This document shows, piece after piece, positions 44,202-44,403 of a stretch of DNA of 44,403 bases (within the stretch, counting starts at the first letter, position 1; every line of letters starts with the position of its first letter). The notes under the pieces were generated by a model. The model did no database searches and was not told the DNA's origin. It worked only from the letters and a program-made list of their open reading frames with translations. A program made the translations under genes and the position numbers. Origin of the DNA: JACMLD01 sp039915085 (GTDB taxonomy: Bacteria > Bacteroidota > Bacteroidia > Chitinophagales > Chitinophagaceae). The stretch spans positions 1 through 44,403 of the forward strand of contig JBDSOC010000019.1 in assembly GCA_039915085.1 (NCBI GenBank), in the 5' to 3' direction.

Positions 44202-44403
44202 ATGTACAAGGCATTCTTTGCTACTCTTACAATGCTACTATCCAGTTTTTTTATTTCATGTTTTCCCCAGAAACTTCAAACAAATAAAGTAACGATAGGG
44301 AAATTGGCTTCGGTAATAGAGTCAACGAAATATGGTTTTGTTCGTGGAATCGTTGAGGCTGACTTGGCAATTTTTCTGGGAATCCCTTATGCAGCACCGC
44401 CAA
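44202..44403 (+). CDS. Carboxylesterase type B family lipoprotein (5' part; runs off the window)
   Basis: From MYKAFFATLTMLLSSFFISC the frame stays open to the window end (67 codons). The start gives a lipoprotein-like signal with Cys after FIS; an in-frame ATG at 44172 would add ten residues. The mature start reads 'STKYGFVRGIVEADLAIFLG' then IPYAAPP, the hallmark N-terminus of type B carboxylesterases (alpha/beta hydrolases of the para-nitrobenzyl esterase group). The catalytic serine lies beyond the window. Its position right after the attC-like site makes it a possible cassette-borne gene. Confidence 0.85.
   Translation, partial: MYKAFFATLTMLLSSFFISCFPQKLQTNKVTIGKLASVIESTKYGFVRGIVEADLAIFLGIPYAAPP

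Noticed and set aside
1..44403. CRISPR arrays, rRNA genes and complete insertion sequences
   Set aside because: No regularly spaced direct repeats, rRNA-like sequence or transposase gene was seen.

Overview
The window reads as a chromosomal segment of a Bacteroidota bacterium, most likely of the Chitinophagaceae or a close relative. The signs are moderate GC, two very large Oar-type TonB-dependent receptors with carboxypeptidase-regulatory N-domains, a Cys-rich DUF6660-like protein ahead of another TonB receptor, a TamB protein, a BlaI/M56 pair, TAnnTTTG boxes near several starts, and almost no Shine-Dalgarno signals. The family is inferred from gene content only.

Layout. 1-5.7 kb: tRNA-Leu(CAA), a saccharopine-dehydrogenase-like enzyme, an ankyrin protein with a small charged partner, a small helical protein, a secreted PLC-like phosphodiesterase, a secreted proteasome-like protein and a YihY/BrkB membrane protein. 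5.7-8.9 kb: a BlaI repressor, an M56 (BlaR1-type) sensor protease and a secreted protein. The last two share an unusual A-x-x-D-Q-x-Q heptad repeat. 9.1-16.3 kb: a signalling block. A lone receiver faces an overlapping five-gene minus-strand operon of REC-PAS-kinase, a CHASE3-HAMP-GAF hybrid kinase with three receivers, a receiver, CheR and CheB.

16.5-23.3 kb: RidA, an unknown exported protein, an M20 peptidase, and a three-subunit periplasmic molybdenum hydroxylase of PaoABC type with a Tat signal on the iron-sulfur subunit. 23.4-33.4 kb: the DUF6660-like protein with its TonB receptor, then two tandem Oar-like receptors. 33.6-40.3 kb: bifunctional RibBA and a 1620-residue TamB. 41.0-41.9 kb: a small exported protein and a Dabb protein.

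42.1 kb to the end is the most unusual part. A Xer-like tyrosine recombinase carries a HARP-like N-terminal module. It is followed in the same direction by a segment with the boundary logic of an integron gene cassette: a GTTATACGCC start, a matching GGCGCATAAC near its end, a 134-base attC-like hairpin, and a GTT boundary. A lipoprotein carboxylesterase gene starts just after and runs off the window. The recombinase lacks the insert typical of integron integrases, so this could be an unclassified cassette-recombination system.

Three further elements (near 18.0, 35.1 and 40.9 kb) share one plan, long outer inverted arms enclosing two small hairpins, and look like REP/MITE-type repeats. One of them abuts a start codon.
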